NCBI RefSeq assembly: GCF_963677845.1
Contig: NZ_OY782498.1
Location: 1,805,518-1,869,517, forward strand
Source of the DNA: an uncultured Pseudodesulfovibrio sp.
GTDB lineage: Bacteria; Desulfobacterota; Desulfovibrionia; Desulfovibrionales; Desulfovibrionaceae
DNA length: 64,000 nucleotides
Direction of reading: 5' to 3'
How positions within the stretch are numbered: the stretch's first letter is position 1; each line of letters starts with the position of its first letter. A program made the translations under genes and the position numbers. Of this stretch, positions 35,078-44,920 are shown one piece after another. Under the pieces are notes generated by a model. That model had not been told where the DNA came from. It made no database searches and saw nothing but the letters and a program-made list of their open reading frames with translations.

Positions 35078-36091
35078 TTATCCGGCTTCTCTGTTATGAC
35101 CATTGGAAAATCGCAATTCTCCCTTGCCCAACAGATCATGCATATGAACCATGCCAACTAAGGCGTCGTCTTCACTCACAACAGGCAATACGGTAATTTC
35201 ATTGCGTTCCATCACGTCGAGTACATGAGCTGAACTATCACCTGCGACTGCACGCCGAGGCGAAGCAGTCATAACTTCGCTGATGGTCTGATTCCCGTCC
35301 AAGGCATCATCACACACGAGCCGGCGTACATCTCCGTCAGAAAAAACACCCTTGAGGATATTTGCAGCATCTACAATAGCGACAAGGCCGAGCCCACCGT
35401 CATTGAGCACTTTCAGGGCGGCCGCCAGCGAGACATGTTCCCGGACAGTGGGAAGATCTTCGGTGTGCATAAGTTGATCCACACAAATAGCCAACCGCTG
35501 TCCAAGTGAACCGCCAGGATGATACTTTTTGAAATCATCCTTGCCAAAAGACTTCCACTCCATGAGACACACGGCCAAAGCATCGCCCACAGCCAGTTGT
35601 GCGGTGGTGGAAGACGTCGGAGCCAGCCCAAGCGCACACGCCTCACGCGGCACACTGACTTTTATAGTAATATCGGAAAGCTGTGCCATAGCGGACGCAG
35701 TATTGGACGTCATGGCGACAACCGTGGCTCCAAGGGACCGGAGCACCGGAATAATAGTATTTACCTCATCCGTTCCGCCTGAGTTAGACATGGCTATCAC
35801 CACGTCTTCCTTGCGGATCATCCCCATGTCTCCATGCGCCCCTTCTACAGGATGCAGGAAAAAAGACGGAGTTCCTGTACTGGATAATGTGGCGGCAATT
35901 TTGCGACCGACCAACCCGGATTTACCGACGCCAGTAATGACGACACGACCTTCGCATTCAGCCAAAGCAGTCAAAGCTTCCACAAAGGGTTCACCCAGTT
36001 GATCCTTAACCGCTGCCAAGCCCTGGATTTCAATATCCAGAACTTCACGCGCCAGATTCAACCAATCAGTTCTTTTGGAATTGCATGTCAT
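35078..36091 (-). CDS. kdsD: D-arabinose 5-phosphate isomerase (KpsF/GutQ family)
   Basis: A 337-aa enzyme converting ribulose 5-phosphate to arabinose 5-phosphate, the first step to Kdo for lipopolysaccharide. The SIS domain has VITGVGKSGLVGRKIAATLSSTGTPSFFLHPVEGAHGD (in part: GVGKSGLVG, HPVEGAHGD), SNSGGTDEV and the CBS pair at 205-330. The ATG at 36091 has GGAG nine bases upstream; an in-frame TTG at 36112 would overlap purF. It begins 14 bp after purF. Confidence 0.9.
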   Translation of the reverse strand: MTCNSKRTDWLNLAREVLDIEIQGLAAVKDQLGEPFVEALTALAECEGRVVITGVGKSGLVGRKIAATLSSTGTPSFFLHPVEGAHGDMGMIRKEDVVIAMSNSGGTDEVNTIIPVLRSLGATVVAMTSNTASAMAQLSDITIKVSVPREACALGLAPTSSTTAQLAVGDALAVCLMEWKSFGKDDFKKYHPGGSLGQRLAICVDQLMHTEDLPTVREHVSLAAALKVLNDGGLGLVAIVDAANILKGVFSDGDVRRLVCDDALDGNQTISEVMTASPRRAVAGDSSAHVLDVMERNEITVLPVVSEDDALVGMVHMHDLLGKGELRFSNGHNREAG

Positions 36092-36105
36092 AAACACCGG
36101 CTCCG

Positions 36106-37518
36106 CTAGCAAAACTCTTTAATAATACCAGGTTCTGCTTCAAGGCAGTCCTTGCCCATATGATCCGCCAAAGGCACGGGGTACTTGCCATCAAAACAGG
36201 CCAGACACCAATCGTTCTGCGTCACGGAATCAAGCAAGCCGGGAATGGTCAGATAATGCAAAGAATCGATACCCATGAAACGGGCGATATCTTCCGGTGT
36301 ATGGTTAGCTGCAATCAGTTCGCCCTTGCTAGAGAAATCGATTCCGTAAAAACACGGATTCATAATCGGCGGACAACTGACGCGCAGATGAATTTCCTTT
36401 GCGCCCAACTCGCGCAACTTTTTGACACGGGCACGAATGGTCGTTCCGCGAACAATGGAGTCCTCCACGATAACAATGCGCTTGCCTTTGATCATGGATT
36501 TGACCGGATTCAGCTTCACTCGCACGGAAAAATCACGCATATCCTGCGAAGGCTGAATAAAAGTACGGCCCACGTAATGATTACGGATCATGGCAAGTTC
36601 CAGCGGCAAGCCGGATTCCTGAGAATACCCGACAGCCGCGTAGTTACCCGAGTCGGGAAACGGCATAACGAAATCGGCATCCACTGGAGCTTCTTTGGCG
36701 AGCATAGCCCCCATGGCCTTACGACGTTCGTAAACCACATCACCGAAAACATAGGAGTCGGGACGAGCAAAATAGATCAGCTCAAAAATACACTTACTGG
36801 TCTTCTTTTTCTCGGCAAAACGATGAGAAGTAAGCTTGCCCTTGTGAATGGTCACCATCTCACCAGCTTCCAAAGGACGCAAATACTCAGCTTCGATCAA
36901 ATCGAAAGCGCAAGTCTCGGATGCGAACACATAGGAATCCCCCACCCGCCCGAGGGCCAGAGGGCGAAAGCTGTTGGGGTCCTTGATCGCGATCATCTTG
37001 TCGTTAGCGAGAATGAGCATGGAGTATGCACCACGTACACGGCCACACGCCTTGCCAATGGCCTCTTCAATGGTCTCGGACTGATGCAGGTACTTAATGA
37101 TCAGATGGGCAAAAACCTCAGTATCCATAGTCGTCTGAAAAATGGAGCCACTGGCTTCAAGTTCGGAACGCAACTCATACGTATTCACGAGGTTTCCATT
37201 ATGCGCCACGGACAGTTGCAGGTCGCCATGACGAACCCGAAAGGGCTGAGCGTTACGAATAAGTGATGCACCAGTCGTGGAATAACGGATATGCCCCATG
37301 CCGATGGAACCCTTAAGTTCCTTGCTCAGATGACGCTCATTAAAAACATCGGCTACAAGGCCCATGCCCTTTTGTTCGCGGATCTTTTCACCATCCCAGG
37401 TGACAATGCCTGCGGACTCCTGCCCACGATGCTGGAGGGCATAAAGACCGAAGTAGGTCATTCTGGCGGCTTCTTTGTTGCCGTAGATTCCGAAAAGACC
37501 GCAATACTCTTTTTTCAT
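36106..37518 (-). CDS. purF: Amidophosphoribosyltransferase (Fe-S type)
   Basis: A 470-aa enzyme for the first committed step of purine synthesis, PRPP plus glutamine to phosphoribosylamine. The start MKKEY leads to the N-terminal nucleophile in CGLFGIYG after a short propeptide, as in the Bacillus type. The glutaminase core has HIRYSTTG and the PRPP loop IVIVEDSIVRGTT. Cysteines at KCIFELIYFARPDS, SCPPIMNPC and WCLACFDG fit the [4Fe-4S] cluster of oxygen-sensitive PurF. I start at 37518; the longer frame has no homology. It begins 27 bp after carB. Confidence 0.95.
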   Translation of the reverse strand: MKKEYCGLFGIYGNKEAARMTYFGLYALQHRGQESAGIVTWDGEKIREQKGMGLVADVFNERHLSKELKGSIGMGHIRYSTTGASLIRNAQPFRVRHGDLQLSVAHNGNLVNTYELRSELEASGSIFQTTMDTEVFAHLIIKYLHQSETIEEAIGKACGRVRGAYSMLILANDKMIAIKDPNSFRPLALGRVGDSYVFASETCAFDLIEAEYLRPLEAGEMVTIHKGKLTSHRFAEKKKTSKCIFELIYFARPDSYVFGDVVYERRKAMGAMLAKEAPVDADFVMPFPDSGNYAAVGYSQESGLPLELAMIRNHYVGRTFIQPSQDMRDFSVRVKLNPVKSMIKGKRIVIVEDSIVRGTTIRARVKKLRELGAKEIHLRVSCPPIMNPCFYGIDFSSKGELIAANHTPEDIARFMGIDSLHYLTIPGLLDSVTQNDWCLACFDGKYPVPLADHMGKDCLEAEPGIIKEFC

Positions 37519-37545
37519 GGAAGACTCTCTCGTCCTATCCGGCAA

Positions 37546-40500
37546 TTAGCCGTAATATTTTTGCAGGCTTTGAACTTTCAGCCCGGTTTCTCTTACTTCA
37601 AGAATGGCCTGAGCAATGGCCTTGGCCCCGGATACCGTAGTGGTATACGGGATATCGTACAACAATGTATTCTGACGAATCATCTTGGCATCGCTCACGG
37701 TCTTTTTGCCAGACGGAGTATTGATAACCAAGTCAAATTCACCGTTCTTGATATGGTCGACAACGTGGGGACGCTGGCCCTCATGAACTTTGTAGACTTT
37801 CTCGACGTTAACGCCTTTTTCAGCCAGAAAATCGGCAGTACCGCCAGTGGCACACACTCGGAAGCCCATAGCCTCAAAGTCACGGGCAACCAAAACAATT
37901 TTGGACTTGTCCCAATCGTTGACGGACATGAAAACCGTCCCTTCCAAAGGCAATTTCTGCCCTGCCGCCAACTGCGCCTTCATGTAGGCCAGACCAAAAC
38001 TGGGATCGATACCCATGACTTCGCCTGTAGAACGCATCTCAGGTCCAAGCAGCACGTCCACATTGGGGAAACGGCTGAACGGGAATACGGATTCCTTGAC
38101 GGACACATGGCCCTTCTTGCGCATTGCCTTGGGCTTCAAGTCTTTCAACTTCTCACCAAGCATGACGCGGGTAGCGAGCTTGGCAAGAGGAACACCCGTG
38201 GCCTTGGACACAAACGGCACAGTACGGGAGGCTCGTGGGTTGACCTCAATGATATAAACTTCGTTATCCTTAATAGCGAACTGAACATTCATCAGACCGA
38301 CAACACCAAGCTCTTTGGCCATGGCGATAGTCTGCCGTTCGATTTCACGAATCAATTCTCCGCTCAAGGAGTACGGAGGCAACACGGAGGCAGAATCGCC
38401 GGAGTGGATACCAGCCTCTTCGATGTGCTCCATGACACCGCCAATATAAACTTCTTCGCCATCGGCCAAAGCATCAACATCCACCTCGATGGCGTATTCC
38501 AGAAACTTATCGATGAGGGTCGGATGTTCCGGGGAAATGCGTGCTGAATGACGGAAATAATGATCAAATTCATCCATGGTGTAGACGATGTCCATACCAC
38601 GGCCACCCAACACGTATGAGGGACGAAGTACCAACGGGAAATCGAGACTTTCAGCGATTTCACGAGCTTCAACCATGGACATGGCCGTTCCGTTCGGTGG
38701 CTGCTTCAGATGCAACTTATTCAGGAACTGCTTAAACCGCTCACGATCTTCAGCGCGGTCAATGGCGTCCGGACTGGTACCAATAAGCGGCACGCCCGCA
38801 TCCATAAGCCGTAAAGCCAAATTGAGCGGTGTCTGCCCGCCAAACTGAACGATAACACCGTCCGGTTTTTCGAACTCGATGATGTTCATGACATCCTCGA
38901 AAGTCAGCGGCTCAAAATACAGCTTATCCGAAGTGTCATAATCAGTGGAAACCGTTTCCGGATTGGAGTTGACCATGATGGACTGAACACCGAGTTCCTT
39001 CAAAGTAAAGGAGGAGTGGCAGCAACAGTAGTCAAACTCAATGCCCTGACCGATTCGGTTGGGCCCACCGCCCAAAATGACGACTTTCTTCTTTTCGTCA
39101 CGGACGTTTTCCTGACCGGTCTCATAGGTTGAATAATAATATGGCGTGTAGGCCTCGAACTCTGCGGCACAGGTATCAACCAGATAGTAGGTCGGAATAA
39201 TGTCCAATTCCTTGCGCAGAAGACGGATTGCGTCTTCACTGGTCCGCCACATGGCAGCAAGCTGCGCATCGGCATAGCCATATTCCTTGGCCCGGCGGAG
39301 CATTTCGTCCATGCCATCGGCATCTTTGGACACACCCTCGCGCTTGCCGTATTCGATAAGAGTCTTCTCCATTTCAAAAATATCGACGAACTGGCGCAGG
39401 AACCATGGGTCAATCTTGGTCGCCTCGAAAACCTCATCCTCTGTCATGCCACAACGCAACGCATTACGCAGTGCGAACAAACGTTCTGAATTAGGACGGC
39501 GAAGCAGACGTAAAATTTCGTTTTTATCAATATCACAGGTTTCGAAACGCTTACCCAGACCGATGTGTCCGGTTTCCAAGGAACGCAAACCTTTCTGCAA
39601 CGCTTCCTTGAAAGTCCGACCAATGGCCATGGTCTCACCTACGGACTTCATGGCCGTAGTCAGGTAATCCTCGGTGCCGGGGAATTTTTCGAAAGTGAAT
39701 CTGGGAATCTTGATAACGCAGTAGTCAATGGCCGGTTCAAAAGAAGCCATGGTCTCGCGTGTGATATCATTAGGGATTTCATCGAGGGTATAACCGACAG
39801 CCAGCTTGGCCGCGATCTTGGCAATGGGGAATCCTGTTGCCTTGGAAGCCAGAGCAGAAGACCGGGACACGCGAGGATTCATCTCGATAATGATTATCTC
39901 GCCATCCTCAGGATTAATGGCAAACTGAACATTTGATCCACCAGTCTCGACACCGATTTCCCGCATGACGGCAAGTGATGCGTCACGCAATTTCTGGTAC
40001 TCGTCATCCGTAAGCGTTTGGGCCGGGGCCACAGTCACGGAGTCACCGGTATGGACGCCCATGGGGTCCAGATTTTCGATGGAACAGATGATCACGCAGT
40101 TGTCATTTTTATCACGCATGACCTCAAGCTCGTATTCCTTCCAGCCAAGGATAGAACGCTCGAGCATGATCTCACTCTTCATGGACAGAGCCAGGCCGTT
40201 GGAACAAATTTCCTCAAGCTCTTCCATGTTGTAGGCGACACCACCACCGGCTCCGCCCAATGTGTAAGCTGGACGGACGATAATCGGAAACGGGATTTTC
40301 TCACCCCACTCCCGCACGTCATCCATAGTGCGACAGATACCGCTCTCGGGCATACCAAGACCGATATTTTCCATCGCCGCACGAAATTCTTCTCGTGATT
40401 CTGCCTTGTTGATCACTGGAATGTCCGCACCGATAAGTTCAACATTGTACTTATCCAATACGCCCATCTCCGCAACAGCCAAAGCGGTATTTAAACCGGT

Positions 40501-40779
40501 TTGCCCCCCCAAAGTCGGCAAAAGAGCGTCGGGACGCTCTTTTTCGATGATTCGGGCTACGGTTTCGGGCTCAAGGGGCTCGATGTAAGTGGCATCGGCC
40601 AACTCCGGGTCGGTCATAATTGACGCGGGGTTGGAATTGACCAGAACGACTTCGTAGCCTTCTTCCTTAAGCGCTTTAAGCGCCTGGGTTCCGGAATAAT
40701 CGAATTCGCAAGCCTGGCCGATAACGATCGGGCCGGACCCGATCAACATGATCTTTTTGATGTCTGTACGTCTGGGCAT
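37546..40779 (-). CDS. carB: Carbamoyl-phosphate synthase large subunit
   Basis: A 1077-aa synthase making carbamoyl phosphate for pyrimidines and arginine. Two homologous ATP-grasp halves are visible: [23 protein letters not shown] begins the first and [23 protein letters not shown] the second (about residue 555). Each has its EMNPR/EVNPR metal-binding motif. An oligomerisation domain separates them and an MGS-type allosteric domain ends the chain. The start at 40779 follows GGACGAGA; the frame is open further upstream without similarity. carA is not adjacent. The gene opens the long minus-strand run to phzF. Confidence 0.96.
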   Translation of the reverse strand: MPRRTDIKKIMLIGSGPIVIGQACEFDYSGTQALKALKEEGYEVVLVNSNPASIMTDPELADATYIEPLEPETVARIIEKERPDALLPTLGGQTGLNTALAVAEMGVLDKYNVELIGADIPVINKAESREEFRAAMENIGLGMPESGICRTMDDVREWGEKIPFPIIVRPAYTLGGAGGGVAYNMEELEEICSNGLALSMKSEIMLERSILGWKEYELEVMRDKNDNCVIICSIENLDPMGVHTGDSVTVAPAQTLTDDEYQKLRDASLAVMREIGVETGGSNVQFAINPEDGEIIIIEMNPRVSRSSALASKATGFPIAKIAAKLAVGYTLDEIPNDITRETMASFEPAIDYCVIKIPRFTFEKFPGTEDYLTTAMKSVGETMAIGRTFKEALQKGLRSLETGHIGLGKRFETCDIDKNEILRLLRRPNSERLFALRNALRCGMTEDEVFEATKIDPWFLRQFVDIFEMEKTLIEYGKREGVSKDADGMDEMLRRAKEYGYADAQLAAMWRTSEDAIRLLRKELDIIPTYYLVDTCAAEFEAYTPYYYSTYETGQENVRDEKKKVVILGGGPNRIGQGIEFDYCCCHSSFTLKELGVQSIMVNSNPETVSTDYDTSDKLYFEPLTFEDVMNIIEFEKPDGVIVQFGGQTPLNLALRLMDAGVPLIGTSPDAIDRAEDRERFKQFLNKLHLKQPPNGTAMSMVEAREIAESLDFPLVLRPSYVLGGRGMDIVYTMDEFDHYFRHSARISPEHPTLIDKFLEYAIEVDVDALADGEEVYIGGVMEHIEEAGIHSGDSASVLPPYSLSGELIREIERQTIAMAKELGVVGLMNVQFAIKDNEVYIIEVNPRASRTVPFVSKATGVPLAKLATRVMLGEKLKDLKPKAMRKKGHVSVKESVFPFSRFPNVDVLLGPEMRSTGEVMGIDPSFGLAYMKAQLAAGQKLPLEGTVFMSVNDWDKSKIVLVARDFEAMGFRVCATGGTADFLAEKGVNVEKVYKVHEGQRPHVVDHIKNGEFDLVINTPSGKKTVSDAKMIRQNTLLYDIPYTTTVSGAKAIAQAILEVRETGLKVQSLQKYYG

Positions 40780-40799
40780 TCTCGTCCAAGGAGTTGAAG

Positions 40800-41130
40800 T
40801 TACGGTATTTTTTGTGAACCGGGGAATCCTGTGCCTACCCCGTCCGATCAGGCAATACCGCCACCCGCCGGACAAGCAAACTTTATTACAGGCTTACCCC
40901 CCGAATGGCAATGGTTTTATGCCTCCTCCTGTTGTGGGAAAAGCAAGAAAAATCCCCTTCAAAACTTCCTCAGCAACTCTTTCCAAGTGTACATTCTTAC
41001 CATTCATATTTTATTTTATCGTTCAAAACTCAAAACTGTAGGCAAAAACCCATCTTTTTACTTAAAACACCCTTGAATAGTATGAATAATTTTCTTCTTT
41101 AATCTCGGCAGCAAAAAACAAAATTCTCCC
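40800..41130. other. Intergenic region between carB and feoA
   Basis: About 330 bp with no supported gene. It is GC-rich near carB, becomes AT-rich toward feoA, and contains only short unsupported frames. It should hold the carB promoter on the minus strand, but I see no convincing -35/-10 pair. Confidence 0.5.
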
Positions 41131-41131
41131 A

Positions 41132-41160
41132 TTGACACAAGCGTAGTTGAGACTTAATTT
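41132..41160 (+). promoter_or_regulatory. Probable promoter of feoA
   Basis: A perfect TTGACA (41132-41137), a 17-bp spacer and TAATTT (41155-41160), giving a leader of about 25-30 nt. No Fur box is recognisable over it. Confidence 0.5.
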
Positions 41161-41193
41161 CACTCTCAACCATTTTTTGAGGGAATATTTAAA

Positions 41194-41475
41194 ATGCAAA
41201 AGCCTTTGACACAATACCCCACCGGGGCTGTTGTTCGTATAACCGGAATTGACGGAGGCCGACAGGCCCGCGCCCGCATGCTCGCCATGGGCATGACGCC
41301 CGGTTGTCCCGTTGAAATCCTGACTGGCGGCCCAACCGGCTGTCGAGTCCGCGTACGTGGATCAGAAGTCGTTCTCTGTTGCGGCCTGGCCGGAAAGATA
41401 ATGGCGGTAGATAATGACTCCAACGAAGGCCCGCACTGCAGTTGCTGCCCCGGACCACGGGCTAAAGCTTCATAA
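41194..41475 (+). CDS. feoA: FeoA-domain protein with Cys-rich tail
   Basis: A 93-aa SH3-like FeoA protein, normally an accessory of the FeoB ferrous-iron importer. The family core is clear: TGAVVRITGIDGGRQARARMLAMGMTPG, then VEILTGGP...VRVRGSEVVLCCGLAGKIMA. Unusually, the C terminus carries HCSCCPGP, which with the CC in LCCGL could bind a metal. No feoB lies nearby, so it is a stand-alone gene with its own promoter and terminator. AGGG is within reach of the ATG. Confidence 0.82.
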   Translation: MQKPLTQYPTGAVVRITGIDGGRQARARMLAMGMTPGCPVEILTGGPTGCRVRVRGSEVVLCCGLAGKIMAVDNDSNEGPHCSCCPGPRAKAS

Positions 41476-41500
41476 TTGAAGACACACACCCGAATTCATC

Positions 41501-41525
41501 AAGCCGCCTCATGGCGGCTTTTTTC
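41501..41525 (+). terminator. Intrinsic terminator of feoA
   Basis: AAGCCGCC-TCAT-GGCGGCTT with a run of six T. The stem is 8 bp. Confidence 0.9.
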
Positions 41526-41675
41526 ATGCACGATTCTCCGAATTATTCTTGTTTCAAACAGATTATTGATGACACCCCGTGTCAAAAATCAACGAAGGCC
41601 ACTCCTTCCGAAACACCGCAAACAGATGAAACACGGGACACAAAACATTGATACGAGCCCATAATCTCCGAGGGT

Positions 41676-42002
41676 ATGGAGAACAAGGAGACCTACTGGA
41701 GCAATCACCCAGCCATACTCACGAACTACGCCCCCCCTGCTCTTCAAAGCCATGACTTTCAAAGCTCAAAAAACGTACTTTCCCATGCCATAGGATTCTT
41801 CAAAAAACTGTTGGACTCTGGGGATAAATAGGACTTTCAAAAAAAAAGTGAACTTATAGAACGAGCAAAAGTCTCTGGTGATACTCATAACGTTTCTAAA
41901 CCATTACGCCAAAAAGTATCAGAAACCGTATTGGAGACATCAATATTACCTGAATCCGTCTCCGACGGAACTCATATTACCCAACCATGTCTAAAGAGCT
42001 GA
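41676..42002 (+). pseudogene. ORF interrupted by an in-frame TAG (unknown protein)
   Basis: An ATG after GAGGGT opens 51 codons (MENKETYWSNHPAIL...FFKKLLDSGDK) ending in TAG at 41829-41831. The same frame continues without another stop for 56 codons (DFQKKSELIERAKVSGD...) to TGA at 42000. Both halves look like soluble, moderately charged protein and join smoothly, which suggests a single gene broken by one nonsense change, or a short 51-aa protein followed by chance. I do not recognise it. The final bases overlap the convergent gene's end. No pyrrolysine genes are in the window, so readthrough is not supported. Confidence 0.35.
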
Positions 42003-42788
42003 AGCACTCCCGGCGGGTTCCAATTCCAAGCGGATGCCCTTGATATCCCCACCGCTTTCGAGCCAAGACTTCAGTAAAGCCCGATTGCGAAAGACCACTG
42101 GATGAGGGCATCCATACCCGGCCTGAACCAACAATCCCGCGGCTTGATCCGGGTAATGTTTAGCTGCGGACAGACAGGCAAGCAGGTTGAGGCAAAGTTC
42201 ATTCATAGGAAAACCAAGGGTCATGGCCTTTCCCAAAGGCAACATCACTTCAGCGTATCGGCGTGCACCATAATAGGCCACGGCCAAGTCAAATTGCGCT
42301 GCGTGCAATCCGGGCAGTAGCTCGGCAATAGCCTCACGCTCGACCACGGTATAAGAAATTCTATCGGCGATGTACGGAGTTCCGTCCACATTACAGACAT
42401 GCACATCAAATCCGTATCGACGAGCCCAAAACACCCCCTCAACGGCCTCATCGGAATCAAGCATCATATCGACTCGTTGACATCCTGCCAACCGCATGGA
42501 TTTAAGCAGCCCATCAGTAGGTACCCTGTCGAGATTAGCACTCCACAGAACCTTTATTTCACGAATCCGCATTTCCTCGCACATGGCAACAACTTTTGCG
42601 TGATCCCTGAACATGACTGGATCATTGAACATGAGCGTAGCAAGATTCTGCTCGCAGACGACCTGTTCCAATTCATCCAAATTCCAGTTGTCATCGAACT
42701 GGACAAAATTCTGCGAAAACATACCGCAATTGTTACTAATATCACTCAATCTGATGTTCTTTCTTTGCACACGCATAGTCCACCCCAT
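41991..42788 (-). CDS. Radical-SAM-like barrel protein lacking the cluster motif, with helical C-terminal repeat
   Basis: A 265-aa protein I cannot name. Residues 30-130 read like the second half of a B12/radical-SAM TIM barrel: LMFNDPVMFRDHAKVVAMCEEM, IKVLWSANLDRVPTDGLLKSMRLAGCQRVDMMLDS (in part: VLWSANLDRVP, AGCQRVDMML). The CxxxCxxC that would bind the iron-sulfur cluster is missing. The C-terminal half (FDLAVAYYGARRYAEVMLPLGKAMTLG...CLNLLACLSAAKHY) looks like two TPR-type helix pairs. Start is uncertain between 42788 and 42776. It lies upstream of nothing on its strand and convergent with the broken ORF. Confidence 0.5.
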   Translation of the reverse strand: MGWTMRVQRKNIRLSDISNNCGMFSQNFVQFDDNWNLDELEQVVCEQNLATLMFNDPVMFRDHAKVVAMCEEMRIREIKVLWSANLDRVPTDGLLKSMRLAGCQRVDMMLDSDEAVEGVFWARRYGFDVHVCNVDGTPYIADRISYTVVEREAIAELLPGLHAAQFDLAVAYYGARRYAEVMLPLGKAMTLGFPMNELCLNLLACLSAAKHYPDQAAGLLVQAGYGCPHPVVFRNRALLKSWLESGGDIKGIRLELEPAGSASAL

Positions 42789-42885
42789 GTCGCCTGTTTT
42801 TTGACGATTCAACGGCAATGGGCATAGAGCTGCAAAGAGTTTGCCAACAAACGGACAAGGTATATGGCAACACCACTCACCTCTT

Positions 42886-42922
42886 TAAAAAGAAAGCCCC
42901 GGAAGCAAATGCTTCCGAGGCT
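42886..42922 (-). terminator. Intrinsic terminator of metG
   Basis: Minus strand AAGCCTCGGAAGC-ATTT-GCTTCCGGGGCTT, a 13-bp stem with a G-U pair, then TCTTTTT, 28 bp after metG. Confidence 0.85.
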
Positions 42923-42949
42923 TATAAACTGCTTTTTTTCGCGTTTGGA

Positions 42950-44893
42950 CTAGCTGACTTTGCTCCCTGCCGGGACATCGCCTGAAGGAGTAAGAAGTTG
43001 CATGCCGTCTTCTGTCTTCACAGCCAGAATCATACCTTGCGACAACTGTTTTCTCAGCTTGCGCGGCTTCAGATTGGCAACAACGACGACCTGTCTGCCC
43101 ACGAGATCATCAGGGCTAAAGAAATCGGCAATACCTGCCACGACCTGACGCAATTCAGCATCACCGGTGTCAACACGAACCAACAACAAGCGATCTGCAT
43201 CAGGATGCTTTTCCACTTCCTTGACCGTTCCGACACGCAGATCGAGCTTTTGAAAATCCTCAAATTCTATATTTGAGATTTCTTCATCGGCTTTTTCCTG
43301 TTTCTTGGACTTCTTGGCAACCTTTTCTTCCTTGGCTTCAGGCAACTCTACACGAGGAAAGAGATTAGATGTCTTGGCAACAGTTTCGCCAGATTCCAAC
43401 AGACCCCAAACATCCAATTCCTTGGGCAAATTAACCTTCTCAGGATCAAACGCTATGCCAAGCTGTTCCAACATCTTTTCGGAAGCTTCCGGCATCACCG
43501 GCCACAGATGGACGGCGATCTTGCGCATATTCTCCAACAGCACATAAATGACCGTGGAGAGACGCTCCATGTTCTCTTCTTTGTACAAAGCCCAAGGAGC
43601 GGTAGCGTCGATATATTTATTCAGACCACGCACCAATTCCCACAACCCTTCAAGGGCACGGGAGAATTTGAATTCGGAATAGAAACTTTGGAAAGACTGC
43701 ATGGCATCCTGACCAATTTTCTTAATTTCCGCATCCACGATATCTTCCACGTCGGGACGGGGAATACTTCCACCAAAATACTTATGTGTCATGGACAAAG
43801 TTCGGCTGAACAAATTGCCAAGATCATTGGCAAGGTCCGCATTGAGGCGTCCAACCAAAGCCTTTTCAGAAAAGCTGGAATCCTGACCAAATGACATTTC
43901 CCGAAGCAGGAAATACCGAAAGGCATCCAGTCCGTAGGCATCTTTCATGGCCAAAGGTTCCACCACGTTGCCAATGGACTTGGACATCTTGGTGTCTTCC
44001 ACCAGCCAATACCCGTGCACGTTAAGGTGCTGATACGGCTCAATACCTGCGGCCTTGAGCATCGTTGGCCAGAATATCGCATGTGGCTTGAGTATGTCTT
44101 TCGCAACCAAATGATTGGCTGCCGGCCAGAACTTCTTAAACTTGTCGCCCTCGGGGTAGCCAAGTGCGGCCAGATAGTTGATCAAAGCGTCAAACCAAAC
44201 ATAAGTGACATACTGATCGTCGAAGGGCAGTTCGATCCCCCAAGTCAAGCGGGACTTGGGACGGGAGATGCACAGATCTTCAAGCTCGCCGGATTCCAGC
44301 AAGCTCATGACCTCGTTTTTGTAGCGTTCAGGACGGATAAAATCAGGATGCGCGTTGATATGCTCGATCAACCAATCCTTGTATTTGGACATCTTGAAGA
44401 AATAGTTTTTCTCCGAAATGTATTCGGGCACGGTCAGATGATCAGGGCATTTACCATCAACCAGTTCCTTCTCGGTATAAAAGCGCTCACAACCGAAACA
44501 ATAATGCCCGCCATATTCGCCGAAATAGATATCTCCTGCGTCATAGACCTTTTGCAGGATGCTCTGCACCACCTCTATATGCCGAGGCTGCGTGGTACGA
44601 ATAAAATCATCATTTGAAATATTCATGTCCGGCCACAGGTCTTCAAAGAGCTTGCTGATGGTATCAACATATTCCTTGGGAGTCTGGCCGTTGGCTTCCG
44701 CGGCTTGAACGATTTTGTCACCATGTTCGTCGGTACCGGTCAGGAAGTAGGTCTCCTCGCCCATCAGCCTGTGAAAACGATTCAAGGAATCGGCCACAGT
44801 CGTGGTATACGCATGCCCCAAATGGGGCTTGGCGTTTACATAGTAAATGGGCGTGGTGATATAAAAACTTTGCAAATCAATTCTCCTTGTCAT
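42950..44893 (-). CDS. metG: Methionyl-tRNA synthetase
   Basis: A 647-aa class I synthetase charging tRNA-Met. The HIGH-type motif is in YYVNAKPHLGHAYTT (HLGH), and KMSKS is intact in DTKMSKSIGNVV. A zinc knuckle CFGCERFY...GKCPDH lies in the connective peptide. After the anticodon-binding domain, a linker (AKEEKVAKKSKKQEKADEE) leads to a C-terminal EMAP-like tRNA-binding domain (DLRVGTVKEVEKHPDADRLLLVRVDTG) used for dimerisation. It starts 27 bp after the PSP1 gene and ends in a terminator. Confidence 0.96.
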   Translation of the reverse strand: MTRRIDLQSFYITTPIYYVNAKPHLGHAYTTTVADSLNRFHRLMGEETYFLTGTDEHGDKIVQAAEANGQTPKEYVDTISKLFEDLWPDMNISNDDFIRTTQPRHIEVVQSILQKVYDAGDIYFGEYGGHYCFGCERFYTEKELVDGKCPDHLTVPEYISEKNYFFKMSKYKDWLIEHINAHPDFIRPERYKNEVMSLLESGELEDLCISRPKSRLTWGIELPFDDQYVTYVWFDALINYLAALGYPEGDKFKKFWPAANHLVAKDILKPHAIFWPTMLKAAGIEPYQHLNVHGYWLVEDTKMSKSIGNVVEPLAMKDAYGLDAFRYFLLREMSFGQDSSFSEKALVGRLNADLANDLGNLFSRTLSMTHKYFGGSIPRPDVEDIVDAEIKKIGQDAMQSFQSFYSEFKFSRALEGLWELVRGLNKYIDATAPWALYKEENMERLSTVIYVLLENMRKIAVHLWPVMPEASEKMLEQLGIAFDPEKVNLPKELDVWGLLESGETVAKTSNLFPRVELPEAKEEKVAKKSKKQEKADEEISNIEFEDFQKLDLRVGTVKEVEKHPDADRLLLVRVDTGDAELRQVVAGIADFFSPDDLVGRQVVVVANLKPRKLRKQLSQGMILAVKTEDGMQLLTPSGDVPAGSKVS

Positions 44894-44920
44894 GACGAAC
44901 TCTGTCCGCCAGCCACGCAG

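Noticed and set aside
36160-37266. A 368-codon open frame opposite purF.
   Set aside because: Antisense shadow; the plus strand has no homologous motif or start signal.
37291-38547. A 418-codon open frame opposite the carB 3' part and purF start.
   Set aside because: Antisense shadow of two genes with clear catalytic motifs.
39888-39902. GATAATGATTATC, a near-perfect Fur-box core, inside carB.
   Set aside because: It encodes the conserved EIIIIEMNP strand of the ATP-grasp domain, so the repeat is explained by protein coding.
41829-41831. Readthrough of TAG as pyrrolysine.
   Set aside because: No pylT/pylS or other Pyl genes are visible and the context shows no PYLIS element; a broken gene is simpler.
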